Positions 23,986 through 36,109 of a stretch of 64,000 bases of DNA are shown piece by piece. The stretch spans positions 11,559,260-11,623,259 of the forward strand of contig NC_088881.1 in NCBI RefSeq assembly GCF_032884065.1, read 5' to 3'. A program made the translations under genes and the position numbers. This stretch comes from Artemia franciscana (taxonomy: Eukaryota; Arthropoda; Branchiopoda; Anostraca; Artemiidae). Every line of letters begins with the position of its first letter. Position 1 is the first letter of the stretch. The notes beneath the pieces were generated by a model, which saw only the letters and a list, made by a program, of their open reading frames with translations, searched no databases and had not been told where the DNA came from.

Positions 23986-25420
23986 GACCTTTTTTCAGAA
24001 TTGAGTAGCATTTAAATGCTTTGTTTACATTTATCACAACATTAACTATTAGAAAAAGAGGCAGACAGTCATGGAACAAATTAGTTGAAAGTAATAAGGT
24101 AAGATTGAGTTTTTATCAGCGCTTAACAACCATTTAAATGTAGCATCCCTTATGCTCATTGTAGTACTACCTATTAGAAAAAGTAACAAAAAGCACTGGA
24201 ACAAATTAGTAGGGGTGGGCCGATAAGATTGATTAATTTTTAAGGTCTTTAAGACTTTTTTACAAATCGTAGGGTCCTGCTTTTTTGGTTTTTAACATAT
24301 TGAAGAATTGCTCCTATTATCTAGTTACGAAAGAAGACGATATCAATTAATCTTCTTTTTACATAGAATAAACCCTTCTGTTTGGAGTAAATACTTGATG
24401 GAATATCTCAACTTAGAGGACAATCAGATCAATACTTAAGCTGAATGAGAAGTAAGAAAATAGGGAGAAAATGACTTGAGTGTCTCCAGCTGGGCGACAC
24501 TTATTCTAAAAAGACTGATAGTCGTGGGAGTTGTTTTATACGCTGAATAAAAAAGTGGAGCATAAAAAAAATGAAGAAACCAAAAAATTAAATAGTAAGA
24601 ATCCAAGAAAACAACAGTAGAAATTTGATATTTGAATATATATAACAGTTGTACTCATTTTTCTCAAAGAGGCTAATCGGAATTACGTGGTCTTTTATTG
24701 CTCACATTTAATCCAAATTAATAAAATTTCTAGCCGTGGGATCAAGGGGGCATATTAAATAATCAGGAAATTATATATCATAAAAATAAATGTTTTTTTC
24801 AGCGCTTAACAGGCATTAAACTGCTTTGTTTATGTTTATTGCAGCACCAGCTATTAAAAATAAGTAATAAAAACTAGTAGATAAGAGACAAATTAGTAGA
24901 GAATGTGGGTATTTTTAGAGGTCTATTAAGACTTTTTTTTTAACAATTTGTGATGCTCTGCTTTTAAAGTTTTCAGCATACTAAATTATTGCTCCTATTA
25001 TCTGGTTATGAGAGATAACAAGATTCATTAATGTTCTTTATACAAAGAACAAACCACCCTTCTTGGGGAGTAAATACTTACTTTGAAGGGTAAATACCTG
25101 TTTGAAGAGCAAATACAGTAGAGGCTGATAGTGGTGGGAGTAGGTACACAAGTAGGAGGGAGGTTAACAAAGAGAAGCATAAAAAGAAATAAAAAAAGGA
25201 AAGAAGACAAAATAATCTAAAGAGAAAACAACAGATGCTTCTCAATGTTCAATAAGTGAGAGGTGTTTCATTTGAGTCTTAAAAAGACCACATGGAACTA
25301 CGTGATATTTTTATTTTTCAGAAACAAGCCAAATTGACAAAATTTTCCAGTAGTAGGAGTAAGGAGGAATTTTAAATAATCAATCTAAAGATTGATTTAA
25401 TATTCTATAAAAAAGCAGAT
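23986..25420. repeat. Old tandem duplication, about 680-bp period
   Basis: The phrase TTTTTATCAGCGCTTAACA at about 24113 recurs as TTTTTTTCAGCGCTTAACA at about 24792. Downstream, GCTCCTATTATCTAGTTACGA (about 24311) matches GCTCCTATTATCTGGTTATGA (about 24989), and AAGAAAACAACAG (about 24607) matches AAGAGAAAACAACAG (about 25219). A shorter echo of the first part is at about 24003. Divergence is high, so the duplication is old. No coding potential. Confidence 0.75.
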
Positions 25421-27695
25421 TAGATGAATATGTAAGGCACACACATACTTATGCCAAAAGCCAATTGAAGTAAGCTTTTGAAAGGGAAACCCAATGGGTT
25501 TCTCCAATGATTGTTGAAATAATATCTTTATTTTCGTTAACAAATTATTTCTCGCTCTCTAAAAAAAAGGATTTTTATTCTTTATATTTAAGCCGAAGTG
25601 ATCACGGAAAATTTTTATACATATTAAATAATAAAGTTGGGCATAAGGAAGAAAGAATTCAGAGAAAAAATAAAGGCGAGGCAATGGATATTTGACTATG
25701 AGAGATACGTATTTATATTGCATTCCCAAAGGCTAAACCGATTAGCTTCTTTTTACGGTTTTTTAAAGGGTAAATTCAAAACAACTTAATAAAATTTAAT
25801 TTTGTAAGTGAACAAAAATACTTCGAAAAATAAATATTCAGATAAAATATTTACTAGTCATTGAAGGTCAAATGTACATTTTTTAAATAGAAGGATCGAT
25901 CAAGTTCAATCATTTGACCTTTTTATTATATGGCAACTTAGAATAATTACACAGAGAAGTTAAGCACAGAGGGAAAATATACATCTGTTTTTTTTTCGGC
26001 TGGAAAACATATTATGGCTAAAAGCTTCAGTGAAATGAAATAGAGGTATTTAAAGTATGAATGAGCCGGCTTAAAAATATGATCATAATGCTTTGGAAGC
26101 TTTTCAATCTTACTAATGATTTAATATTACTTTTATCTTTTTATTCTAATTTGGTCCAGCAGGTAATAAGTCCCAAGGTATGCCAAAGAAATTATCTTCA
26201 AGGGATAATTTTACTTAATGAACAAAAAAGGAAAGTTTTCTTATAAAATTTCGACTTTTTGTAAGCTGTTATAGAGATATAATTGTTAAAAAGGTTACTT
26301 CATTTATTACTATGTAAAGGACATATTTAGTAGAACCGTTCAAATCCCCTATCCCCTTGTATCTTTTTCCCCTTTTAATCTTTTCCCTCTTTAATCTTTT
26401 TCCTCTTTTCTAAATCCCCCTTAAATTTTTTTCCTCTTTTTCAAGTCAAAGCATATGACTTAATTGGCTGGGATGAAACCCCAGGCCCCGTATTTCCAAG
26501 CAGAGATTAACCCCCTGTGTAGTCACAGGTTTTCAACTTGTTTGATTATTATTGTCTTAATATTGAAATATGCACAAGAAATTTAATATTCAAGGGTGTA
26601 ATATGCCCCAGGTGCACGTGAGGAAAAAATTGGCGCCGTTTTCTGAATCAGGACATGTTTGTTTGTTCCAAAAAATAAAAAAACTTCTCAGTCCGTAATT
26701 TATTTATACGTGTGATAATTTTAAATTTAAAATCTAAACATTTTATTTCCACAGTGAAGGTCAATAATTTTTTAAAATAAAGACGCAAAAACTCAAAAAT
26801 CCTTAAAATCATCAGATGCCAATCTTATTCAGAGAAATTGATTTTCAACGTACTATTCCAACTTTCTTAATAAAATTGTGCGTAAATCATTTCTGTTGCA
26901 ATTCGATTGTGGTTATATATATATTTGTTTTTTAATCAAATATACTATGTCCTTAAACGTAAACATGTCCTTAAAACGGTAGCTTTAAGGACAAATACAT
27001 ACGGCCTCATTGCCTAGAACTAACTATGAAAGTGAGCCCTTCTTTGTGGAAAACGATGATCTGGAAATTGAAATATCGTTTTCTTGGAAGGACTTAAAAA
27101 TCAGCATTCCATGCTCAATTTCAATCGTATGTTTCTTACTCTTCTTAGAATCGAATAGCAGGGTTTCCATGTCATTTGTATTCAATGGGTAAATTTTTTT
27201 GCGACACAATGAAACTACACGCCAAAATGATTTCTACTTTAAAATTCTAGCTTTAAATTCAGTTTAAATTGACTTTTTTTATCCCATTTTCCCAATTCAC
27301 TTGGTTTTATTCCAGATTTGTGTTCCTCATTACTAAAATTGAAGTCTAGTGTTCTCCTGAGTTCAAGGAAGCTCACAACCTGTTATGCAAAAGCGGAATA
27401 TTAAACCAGACTAGTCAGAGGTGGATTATATAGCTAATTGTAGGGAAGTTTCTTTTCTTACTTTATTTAGGGGCCTGAAGCTAATTGTTTCTACAATAAT
27501 AAATTTCACTTTAATAAAAGTTAAAGCTCATCAAATGACCAAAAACTTTTGATGATTATTTCTATTCTTTTGTATCGCAGTATTCTAAGTAATTTCTCAG
27601 GAATGGATATTGCACAAGTCAGCAGTATCTAAAATTCATTAATTTGGCACGTCCAAAGTATCTCAGCGCTAAACAATTTCAACCTAAACCTTTTG
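25421..27695. other. Intronic DNA, no gene recognised
   Basis: Mostly AT-rich unique-looking sequence. A pyrimidine tract lies at about 26341-26450. Positions 27000-27210 are less AT-rich and have overlapping open frames on both strands (27010-27192 + and 27024-27209 -), but neither peptide resembles a family I know and no splice pair could be argued. Confidence 0.35.
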
Positions 27696-28545
27696 GATCT
27701 GGCCAAAATCCATTCCAGCCAGACATACCACAACTGGGAACTGGTATTTCAAACTTGATTTCCTATAACTCAACAGCCTTAGTTTTCCTGATTAATCTTA
27801 ACTATTACAATAACGCCACCAAGCATGAGTGAAAATTTAGTAGAATCTAAACACTATGGCACCATGTACGGCAGACCAACCGCCAAACATGGGCAATAGA
27901 TTCACAGCACTTAAACACATAGACATAGTTCAAATTTTACCAAATAACTTTACATTAGTTTCTAAGATGCTATGGTAACAACCTTTGTTGCTCTGTCTTT
28001 GGATGATAATAATGTGGCAGTTATGCTAACAAGCATTACAAAGATGTTTAAAGCACCAAAGCCCACAGGGGCAGTTTAAATTTTACCATACTTTGCTGGA
28101 AAGACCAACACCCTTAGTTTGCACGGATGCTATACCACATGATTATCTTACCAATTATTATGGTAAGTACGCCATCAAGCATGAGTAAGAAATTCAAAGC
28201 ATACAAGCACATAGATGAAGCCTGAATTTTACCAGAATATATCTATCTTATTTTCTAAGATATTCTGCTACAAACTCAATGGCCTTAGCTGCTCTGATTT
28301 TTTTCCCAGTATTGTGGCAGGGTACTAACAAGCCTTGGGAAGAGAAAGAGATTCTCTTTCTCATTTCTTTCAGTTTCTTTAGTTGAGATTCTCTCAACTA
28401 AACTCGTAGAAAGAGTTTGAATTTCACCAGAAGAGTTTCTTGTAATAAGATCAACAACCTTTGATGTCCATTCTCTCTACGGTATTAGCATGTACTGTAT
28501 TATTGGGGCAGGCACGCCACTAAGCAAGAGCGAGGGGCTCATATC
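27696..28545 (-). pseudogene. Array of decayed copies of the receptor exon at 29222-29396
   Basis: Several segments resemble the 3' part of the neighbouring receptor exon plus its donor. The clearest is 28228-28295, which matches 29217-29284 at 55 of 68 positions by hand count. On the minus strand it reads RAAKAIEFVAEYLRK, a stop, then DRYIL and a GT, against RATEAVEFITEHLRNEDEYI and CAG/GT in the live exon. Weaker copies are centred near 27773, 27977, 28110 and 28452, each with an ACCAG/ACCA donor-side block, a TCAACAGCCTT-like core and a GGCACGCCACCAAGCATGAG-like tail, spaced about 130-200 bp apart. All carry stops or indels. They look like ancient exon duplications, or one exon copy that was later amplified. 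Confidence 0.6.
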
Positions 28546-28679
28546 GCCAAAAACTTCCTTTTTCTAATTGCACATTCTTTTGTGTGTGTATCATATATTT
28601 CTGGTGTTCAAAATTTTCACCTATTAATCACAATCTTACCCAGCATCGGTTGTTCTATAATGTGTAGGTTTTTAGTCTT

Positions 28680-28905
28680 TTTTCCCCTTGATGCTGGAAA
28701 ATCAATTAAAGGAATGCCTTCATTCAAGGTGCGCGAAAGCACAAGATGGTTTGCCCCAGCCCTTTATTGTACTTCCTGGCTGAAGGACCAGGAAACGGAG
28801 ATCAGCACCACCGGTACGGACTGTAAAGTCTCATACCTTTACCTTTACCTTTTCTTTACCTATTCTTTACCTTTTTTTAGCTTTACCTTCATTCAAGTGT
28901 GTTAG
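28680..28905. repeat. Possible SINE/LINE tail with CTTTAC repeats
   Basis: A less AT-rich block (CCAGGAAACGGAGATCAGCA, ACCGGTACGGACTGTAAAGTC) runs into ACCTTTACCTTTACC and looser repeats of it. A unique block followed by short 3' tandem repeats is typical of retroposon tails. No convincing tRNA-like A and B boxes were found, so the identity is open. Confidence 0.3.
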
Positions 28906-29221
28906 TGGTTTAGTATCAATAAAGGAAGCAATTCTTTCCCATTATTATTTTCTTTGACTGAAACGTTTATGAATACTCTACTCGCATTCTTTTCTTTCAC
29001 TTTTTCTTTTTTCCCCTCATTTACTAGTTTATTTTTTCTCAAAATTTAAATTTTACTTTCTAATAAAGAATAGGCTTAAAAGTTTACTAGAGCTTATCTA
29101 TCTTATTTTCTTGTTTACTACTGAATCGGATCTAGTTATAAATCTACTATTAGATTCTTCTTCCTCTTTTTTGCCAGATCATAAAATTGCTTCCAAATAA
29201 AGAAAAAGCAGAAATGTTTAC

Positions 29222-29396
29222 CTGAATATATTCATCTTCATTTCTAAGATGTTCTGTTATAAATTCAACAGCCTCAGTTGCTCTATATGCCTCAGGAGTA
29301 AGCAAAATCGTATCAGAAGTATCACTGCCTCTCCTCGTGCTTCCAAACGCCTCTCGGTCTCGTTCAGAATTTGACGATCGTACTCCTGGGAAATCC
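29222..29396 (-). CDS. nAChRbeta1: Nicotinic acetylcholine receptor beta1-like subunit, TM3-TM4 loop exon
   Basis: Internal exon of 175 nt coding for the distal cytoplasmic loop, including the amphipathic MA helix ahead of TM4. In phase, after one base carried over from the preceding exon, it encodes 58 residues. They begin DFPGVRSSNSERDREAFG, continue with GSDTSDTILLTPEAYRATEA, and end VEFITEHLRNEDEYIQ. Arthropod beta1 subunits have a very similar SDSILLSPEA...TEAVEFIAEHLRNED block, which supports the assignment and the reading frame. The acceptor is GCTTTTAG at 29398-29397 and the donor is CAG/GTAAAC at 29222/29221. The serine/arginine-rich first half is less conserved and may hold phosphorylation sites (inference). 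Decayed copies of the second half lie just downstream in the intron. Confidence 0.92.
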
Positions 29397-30079
29397 CTAA
29401 AAGCATATTAAGATATTTGAAAATAAAGTTTTGGAGCAACAGCAGAAAAAGCTAATTTAATCTTCATCATATTGTTCATTTTGTAGAAGCATGGGAGAAA
29501 ATAGCAAACAAAGTAATTGGCAAAGGAGTCTATAGATCGACATTGCCTTCTGGTGGTTTTTAATTTTAAAGAAAAACAACTGTTATTAATAATAATAATA
29601 ATATTATTATTACTTTATTACCCTATAAAAGCAAACAAAAGAGACGGATCACATAAAAATACAAGAAAGAAACTGTATCCGTAAATAATACTCACTAGCA
29701 CGAAAAGAATGATTAAACCATGGCGAAAACACAAACATAGCGAGTTCTACTGGCGGAGGATTACAAAACACGGGGGGCTCTTAATATTAGTATTGAACTT
29801 TGAGATCTGATTAAGAATGGCTGAGTTGGGTCTGTTATATTATGTCGGGGGGTGAAATTAAAATGGGGACGAAAATTGCGCTATAACGCCGAGCTAAGCT
29901 TGTCTGCTGAACCTTAACTTAAATGAAACAATTTTACTATATGCAAAACCAATTCACTTCTGTAGATGCGCGATAAGCAATCGACGCGTTGTTTTTAGAG
30001 TTTAACCAATGGAAAGGCCAAGGTATGTAATGAACTGGACCAGCTTGACGTCGGCATTTTCAAGAGTAGTCGTAACATC
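29397..30079. other. Intronic spacer with short TAA/TTA tract
   Basis: A palindromic TAATAATAAT/ATTATTATTA tract sits at about 29586-29612. No gene was recognised before the recombinase remnant. Confidence 0.4.
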
Positions 30080-30640
30080 ATCGGGGACTGATTCATCTTA
30101 AATTAAGGACACTAACACAAAAATTAGCAGTTTTATTGATTCTATCGGCTTGTGAAAGAGTTCAGTTTTTGGCAAGTTTGTCACTTAATAATATGATACA
30201 TAATGGCAATGGGAGTTTCGATTTTCAAATTAATGTGTTATTAAAAACAACGAAACCGGGCAACCACAAATCAGTAGCTAAATGTCGACCTTTTCAAGAG
30301 TCGTCCCTTTGTCCGGTGACGCACCTAGCTGGGTATATTAGAATGACGTCATACCTGAATAGAGACGACGCACTTTTTCTTGCATATCGTAAGCCTTATA
30401 CCGCTGCGTCTAAGTCATCTATTTCTAGATGGATAAAAGAAATGTTATTTCTTGCAGGTATAGATACCAGTGTTTATGGTGCTCATAGCACACGGTCTGC
30501 CTCAACGTCCCACTTAAAGCAAGAGGAGTTGATGTGGACCAAATCATAAGATATGTAGGTTGGACAAATGCCAAAACGTTTGCCAGGTTCTATAATAAAC
30601 CAATTGAAAGTGGAAAACAGTTATCTGTCTTTTGAAATTA
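30080..30640 (+). pseudogene. Tyrosine recombinase fragment, DIRS/Crypton-like
   Basis: Remnant of a mobile-element tyrosine recombinase. The open part covers about 30090-30549 and includes LTQKLAVLLILSACERVQ, LLKTTKPGNHKSVAKCRPF, LCPVTHLAGYI, ASKSSISRWIKEMLFLAGID and VYGAHSTRSAS. GAHSTRSAS carries the H-x-x-R of the catalytic pocket, and CERVQ is a plausible place for the first catalytic arginine. At about 30515 one base is missing; the next frame continues with RGVDVDQIIRYVGWTNAKTF and ARFYNKPIES, supplying the W and the catalytic-type Y, and reaches TGA at about 30635. No reverse transcriptase, RNase H or gag-like sequence is nearby, so it is a solo 5'-truncated remnant. DIRS-type and Crypton-type enzymes share these motifs, and I cannot separate them. 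Confidence 0.75.
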
Positions 30641-30954
30641 CTCATCGCATTCTGTTATATTTGAATAATCTTACTACAAATGAATTTTTGTACAGCGGCC
30701 TCTTTTTATTGAATAGAGCTATTACTGGTCATTAGTGTTGGTTTAGCTCATGCTGAAATTTAAAATCTCAGTTTAACTCGAGGCGAAGCTAAGGCGCTCC
30801 TTTTGGAGTAGAATTGATAAATTAAACAAAAACCCACCGCATACTACAACGACTTTAAAATACTGGTTTTGGTTTGGGTCAATTGAGGCGATTGCACGCG
30901 TCTATCTCTCAGTTGAACTCTCAGCTACGCTGGCGCTCCTTCTTTGGAGTAAAA
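30641..30954. other. Short spacer with CTCAGTT...GCTACGC repeats
   Basis: The two phrases CTCAGTTTAACTCGAGGCGAAGCTAAGGCGCTCC and CTCAGTTGAACTCTCAGCTACGCTGGCGCTCC, given here only to locate the echo, start at about 30768 and 30909. The second is immediately followed by FB copy 4. They may be the 3' tail of the recombinase element. Confidence 0.35.
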
Positions 30955-32679
30955 TTACAAAAAAACAAGTTTTTTCAACTGAAAGTAAGGAGTGACATCA
31001 AAACTTAAAACGCACAGAAATTACTTCGTATATGAAAGAGGCTGCTTCCTCATCAACGCCCCGCTCTTTACGCTAAAGTTTTTTACTGTTTTAGAAAGAA
31101 GAATTGAGAGAAAGAGTCAAACTTTAGCGTAAAGAGCGGGGCGTTGATGAGGAAGCAGCCTCTTTCATATACGAAGTAATTTCTGTGCGTTTTAAGTTTT
31201 GATGTCACTCCTTACTTTCAGTTGAAAAAACTTGTTTTTTTTGTATTTAATTTCTGAACGTTTTTGAATCAATGCATGTTTTGATTTTGGCTCTCCGCAG
31301 AGGAATAATCAAAACGAAATTTGAATATTTTTTGGGGGGGGAGGGGGCTAAATGGCTTTCTCATAATTTTGATCGAATGATTTTGAGAAAAAAAGAGCGG
31401 GGGCGAAGCCTAGTTGCCCTCCGATTTTTTGGTTAATTAAAAAGGCAACTAGAACTTTTAATTTTTTACGAATCTTTTTATTGGTAAAAGATTTACGTAG
31501 CTTATAAATTAGCTTACGTAAAGAACTTTTGTATTCTCATGTTTTTATTACATATATGAGGGGATTCGCCCCATCGTCAGTACCTCGCTCTTTACACTAA
31601 AGCTTAAATTTTATCCCAATTCATTAAGAATGACCCCTGAATCACAAAAGCCGTAGAATAAATAGTTGAAATTACTAAAATTACTTTAGCGTAAAGAGCT
31701 AGGTATCATAAGGAGGTGAGCCCCTTATATGGGTAATAATTTCTGTTTGTTTTAAGTTTTATTGATGTTCCTTACTTCCAGCTGAAAAAGCTTTTTCACA
31801 TTTATTTTTTATTTTTTTTTTAAATAATGCTAGTAAATCCTGCTCTCCCTTTATGGAAGTTTTCTTTTCCCATGACAAATTCTCGATGGAAAGTTCCCCC
31901 AGCATATCCCCCTCTTCTCAACCCCTCCCCCCAACCAAAAAAATCCTCCTGAAAACGCCTGTATACTTCCCAATAACCATTACTATATGTAAGCACAGGT
32001 CAAAGTTTGTAACTTGTTGCCCCTCCCACGGGGACTGTGGGGGAGTAAGTCGTCCCCAAAGACATAGTTATAAGGTTTTTCGACTACGCTGAATAAAATG
32101 GCTATCTCAGAATTTTGATCCGTTGACTTTGGGAAAATAATTAGCGTGGGAGGGGGACTAGGTGCCCTCCAATTTTTTTGGTCACTTAAAAAGGGCACTA
32201 GCACTTTTTATTTCCGTTAGAATGAGCCCTCTTGCAACATTCTAGGACAACTGGGTCGATACGATAACCCCTGGAAAAAAAAAAAAAACAAACAAAAAAA
32301 CAAAAAAACAAAAAAACAAATAAACACGCATCCGTGATCTGCCTTCTGGCAAAAAATGCAAAATTCCACATTTTTGTAGATAGGAGCTCGAAACTTCTAC
32401 AATAAGTTTCTCTGATACGCTGAATCTGATGGTGTGATTTTCGTTAAGATTCTATGACTTTTAGGGGGTGTTTCCCCCTATTTTCTAAAATAACGCAAAT
32501 TTTCTCAGGCTCGTAACTTTTGATGGGTAAGACTAAACTTGATGAAACTTATATATTTAAAACCAGCATTAAAATACGATTCTTTTGATATAGCTATTGG
32601 TATCAAAATTCCATTTTTTAGAGTTTTGGTTACTATTGAGCCGGGTCGCTCCTTACTACAGTTCGTTACCATGAACTGT
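30955..32679 (-). mobile_element. FB element, full-length copy 4
   Basis: Inverted full-length copy of about 1.73 kb. It starts with AAAAAAACAAGTTTTTTC and AACTGAAAGTAAGGAGTGAC, and has a near-perfect palindrome at about 30958-31230 around a GTTTTTTACTG-type loop. It ends GTCGCTCCTTACT and a terminal hairpin with one mismatch at 32658-32679. It lies 1.5 kb from the receptor exon at 29222-29396, in opposite orientation to the copy at 21373-23655 on the other side. Confidence 0.87.
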
Positions 32680-34519
32680 TTGAAATTACAATCAAACTTC
32701 AAACTTGGTAAGTTTTCGTTTAATTTATCAAATAAAAAGATACTGAAACTTTTAAGGTTGCAAAGGCATAATGGCTCCCTTTAAATGCGTGCCCAGAGAT
32801 AGAAGATGTACATTTATTATACTGAGAGGGTGTTTTCAAATATTGGAAAATAAAAATAATCTAGATTGAGCTAAGTGTTCTCCAAACTGAATGTTAAAAT
32901 ATATGTTGTCACGTTTCAACACGAACTGTTTTGGAAAGAAAAATTTTGGACATTGTGCTTGGGAAATCACCTTTGAATATTATAATCTACTTCGTTATAA
33001 GAGTGTTTGTTTTTTAGGATGAAAAGGTATTGTCTAATAGTTTGAGAATTAACAGAAGGCTGGTATGGAAAAATACTGATTAATACTAATGTAAGGTAAA
33101 AAAATTAAAATAAATGTAAATTTAGTTTATGTATCTATTATATTTCGGTTATTATTTTTATATTATACTATATTAGTGGCTGAGGGGGTTGGCAGCCAAC
33201 CTCATTTTGTTCAGGTGTAGAAGGCTTTGAAATATAAAGATGAGCTTAATCCAGCCTTTGAATTAAACTCGAGTTGGTGGACTGTGATGAAAAAGTTAAA
33301 GAGTCGTGGCTAATTGGAGAAAAAGCCAAAACATATAGTCTGAGTGACAGGTAAAGCTGGTATAAGTTTATTTAAGAATTGTATAAAAATCATGTCATTT
33401 AAATTGTTGATGATAATCTTGATGATAATTGTTGATGATAAGCTATTTAATTTTATACCTGCCTCCATTCCAATGTCAAAATTTGATGTTCATTTATGTA
33501 TTCTGTTGGTGTTTCGGTACTTTACTGATGTTATTTCTTTTCATAATAGAAAAGAATTGCCGAAATAAGACAGAAGTCATCGGCCCCACCATAATTCAAC
33601 TGTTCCTTATTTCAATTTCAACTATTTCATATTTTTTTGTGTCAACTATTTCACAATTTCTTGTCATAATGCTTCGACATTTAAAAATAACTTTTCCAAT
33701 CAAAACTGCCGTTTCCACAATTATTGGGGGAGCTGTCACCCCTCAGTACCCACAGTGTATGTTTAGGCCAAAAATAGTCTTCTAAATGAAATAAGGTAAG
33801 TTTATTTTTATGTCGGCGATTGGAAGGAACCACTTGTCATAGATTATTGCAATAGTTGAAAAGTTTATAGTAGATTATTGCAAGTAGAAAAATAGTTGAA
33901 AAGTCGAAAGTTTTTCAACATTTTTAAGTTGAAAAAAAGGAGATTGTGACACACCAAAATGTCTTAAAGTTTGTCTTAAGAAAACAGCAATTTGGCGCGA
34001 ATAAGTGCTATAACTTCCATCCCTAATTACACATGTAGTCTCTATAAATGAACCGTTATTTTAGATCACATATCTGAAAAAACTAGAAATATTAAGCATT
34101 GCATATTTGCACATCAGCTATTAGGGTCGGGGCTAGTAGATTATCTTATGAAGAGATGAAGTCTAAGACCGTAAAAAAGGGTTTATAGTCCCACAGTTTA
34201 AAACTTCATTCGATGGTTTTCAGGTGAACACGATTAACGTTTAAATAATTACGGTCTAATCTAAAGAGTTCTTAGGTGGAAGAATATATGTATAGATGGA
34301 CGAATCATGAGCAGTATAGTTGGGAGGGAATAAAAGCCCCATTTTATTGCAAAAACGATAATTTACTTATGGTAATTCCATTTTATTTTCAAAATTGAAG
34401 AATCAAGATGGCAAATATTTCTCAAAGTATCCTTATACAAAAGCTGAATCCCTCGTATCGAAGATAATGTTGGATATACTACTAAGAACGAGAAGGAATT
34501 AAATGAAAAAGATTTTTTT
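32680..34519. other. Intronic DNA, no gene recognised
   Basis: Open frames at 33344-33568 and 33429-33785 are hydrophobic but show no family motifs. A direct repeat of about 38 bp (AGATTATTGCAA...ATAGTTGAAAAG) occurs at 33840-33905. Confidence 0.35.
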
Positions 34520-34690
34520 CTTCAAATTAAACGAACAGAGGTCATCCTGCATTTGAGAGGGGGCTATCTCCTTCAAGCCCTTGCTCTTCGCACTAAGGAT
34601 TAACTTATTTTTCTAATACTTTGAGAGAAAATATTTTAACACAAGGGCGATGGGATAAAATGTATTTTTCACAATGCCTCAATAATAAAA
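34520..34690. mobile_element. Decayed FB palindrome remnant
   Basis: Words AAACGAACAGAGGTCAT, GAGAGGGGGCTATCTCCTTC, CTTGCTCTTCGCACTAAGG and AAGGGCGATGGG follow the order of one FB end palindrome but pair poorly. It is an old fragment. Confidence 0.45.
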
Positions 34691-36109
34691 TAGCTTATTT
34701 ATGAATATTTGTTTGAAACTGTAAAACTATCAGTTTAAATGTTTTGAAAGCCAGTTAATAAAGAAAAACTTGCGATTACGTGTTCTGCCCCTGATAAGTG
34801 ATTTCCCAGAACCAAAAAATGGTACTCCCCTTCTGTTTTTATTATTGCTAGTGGTTTGGTGGGTATATGAATCCCCCTCTCAGGACAGGCTCGAGACTTA
34901 TGTCAATATTAGCATGATTATTTTCGACTAGACCCATGGACCTCCTTCCTGAAAATTCCATAGCCTGTTATAACCTGTCACAGGAATTACAAAATAAATA
35001 TTAAATTATTTCAATTTATCAATGCTAATTTTATTGAAGTAAATTTAGTTCAATAATTTCAACCAAGTTACTTCATAAATATTTAAATTTGCTATTACCC
35101 AGTATGTTTATTAGTCTTAAAGTGGTTTCAATAAAGCAGTAAAAATAATAACGTTGGTTCGAGAGCGTTCCATGTTTTAGTCTGATCTGTACTTTCAACC
35201 AAAAATCTAAAGCCTTCGATATTTCTAAACCGATTCGTTATTTCAGAATGTGTTTCAGCCCATATAATACCCACGTTTCAATCAATAATTCTGTTGCAAT
35301 GGTAGTCTTGTAGTCTGCACACTATGAAATACTTACTTGCATAAAGTTGCTAACTAAAAAATGGCTAACTATCTGCAGGGATTGCCATCTTTTATAATTG
35401 ATAGATTCCCGCCCCCTTATTTAGCCTAAAGCTCTGTGCCCTTACAGGGTACACCTGTTGACACATCAACGTTGCAATAAGTAGCAACGGAATACCCAAT
35501 GTCAGAGTAATTGTTTATTGTGACTTGGAATTAAGTTAAGGGAAAACCAACAACCGAAAAATCATCACTCTATGCGGACACTGACCTTAATACGTTTGGC
35601 AAGAAGGCACTGAGAATTTATTGGACAACTGGCACCCACTTTCGGAAATAATGCACACCAGGTTGTGCGTGTCAAGCGTGTTGAAATTGTACTAAGCTTG
35701 GCATAAGCTGTGTCAAGCGTGGCTGAAACTCTGCCAAGCATGGTGGAAATGTGCGGTACACATGACGTCCTGAGAAGTACACCAGGTGGCAAAAACTGGG
35801 CACCCACTTGCTGTTTGAGAGTTCCTAATACAGAATGTTCGACAATGCAAACTTCGAGGTCGACAGTTTCTTTTGCTGATTAATACTATTTAGAATATAT
35901 AATACAGTATAAAAGGAATACGGTACTGCATGCATTTATTGCCTGCCTCATAACAACTGTTGGAGAGTTATAAGCCGAAATTGGCAAAAAAAAGTACAGT
36001 AAAAAAGTAAACAACCGAGAAAGTGGACGTAAAGCTAACTTCTCCCCCCCGTAGCAATATTTCCCAAAGATAGTCGCTATTCCCTAAATAAAAAAAATCA
36101 ATAAAGAAT
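34691..36109. other. Intronic DNA with a small GTCAAGCGTG minisatellite
   Basis: At about 35665-35760 an imperfect 25-30 bp unit (GTGTCAAGCGTG..TGAAA) repeats three to four times. The minus-strand open frame over it (35565-35807) is a translation of the repeat. No gene seen. Confidence 0.4.

Noticed and set aside
27010-27209. Possible small gene or exon with open frames on both strands
   Set aside because: The peptides match no family I know and no donor/acceptor pair supports an exon; left as unannotated.
33344-33785. Hydrophobic open frames that could suggest a membrane protein
   Set aside because: The hydrophobicity follows from T-rich codons; no motif, no splice support.
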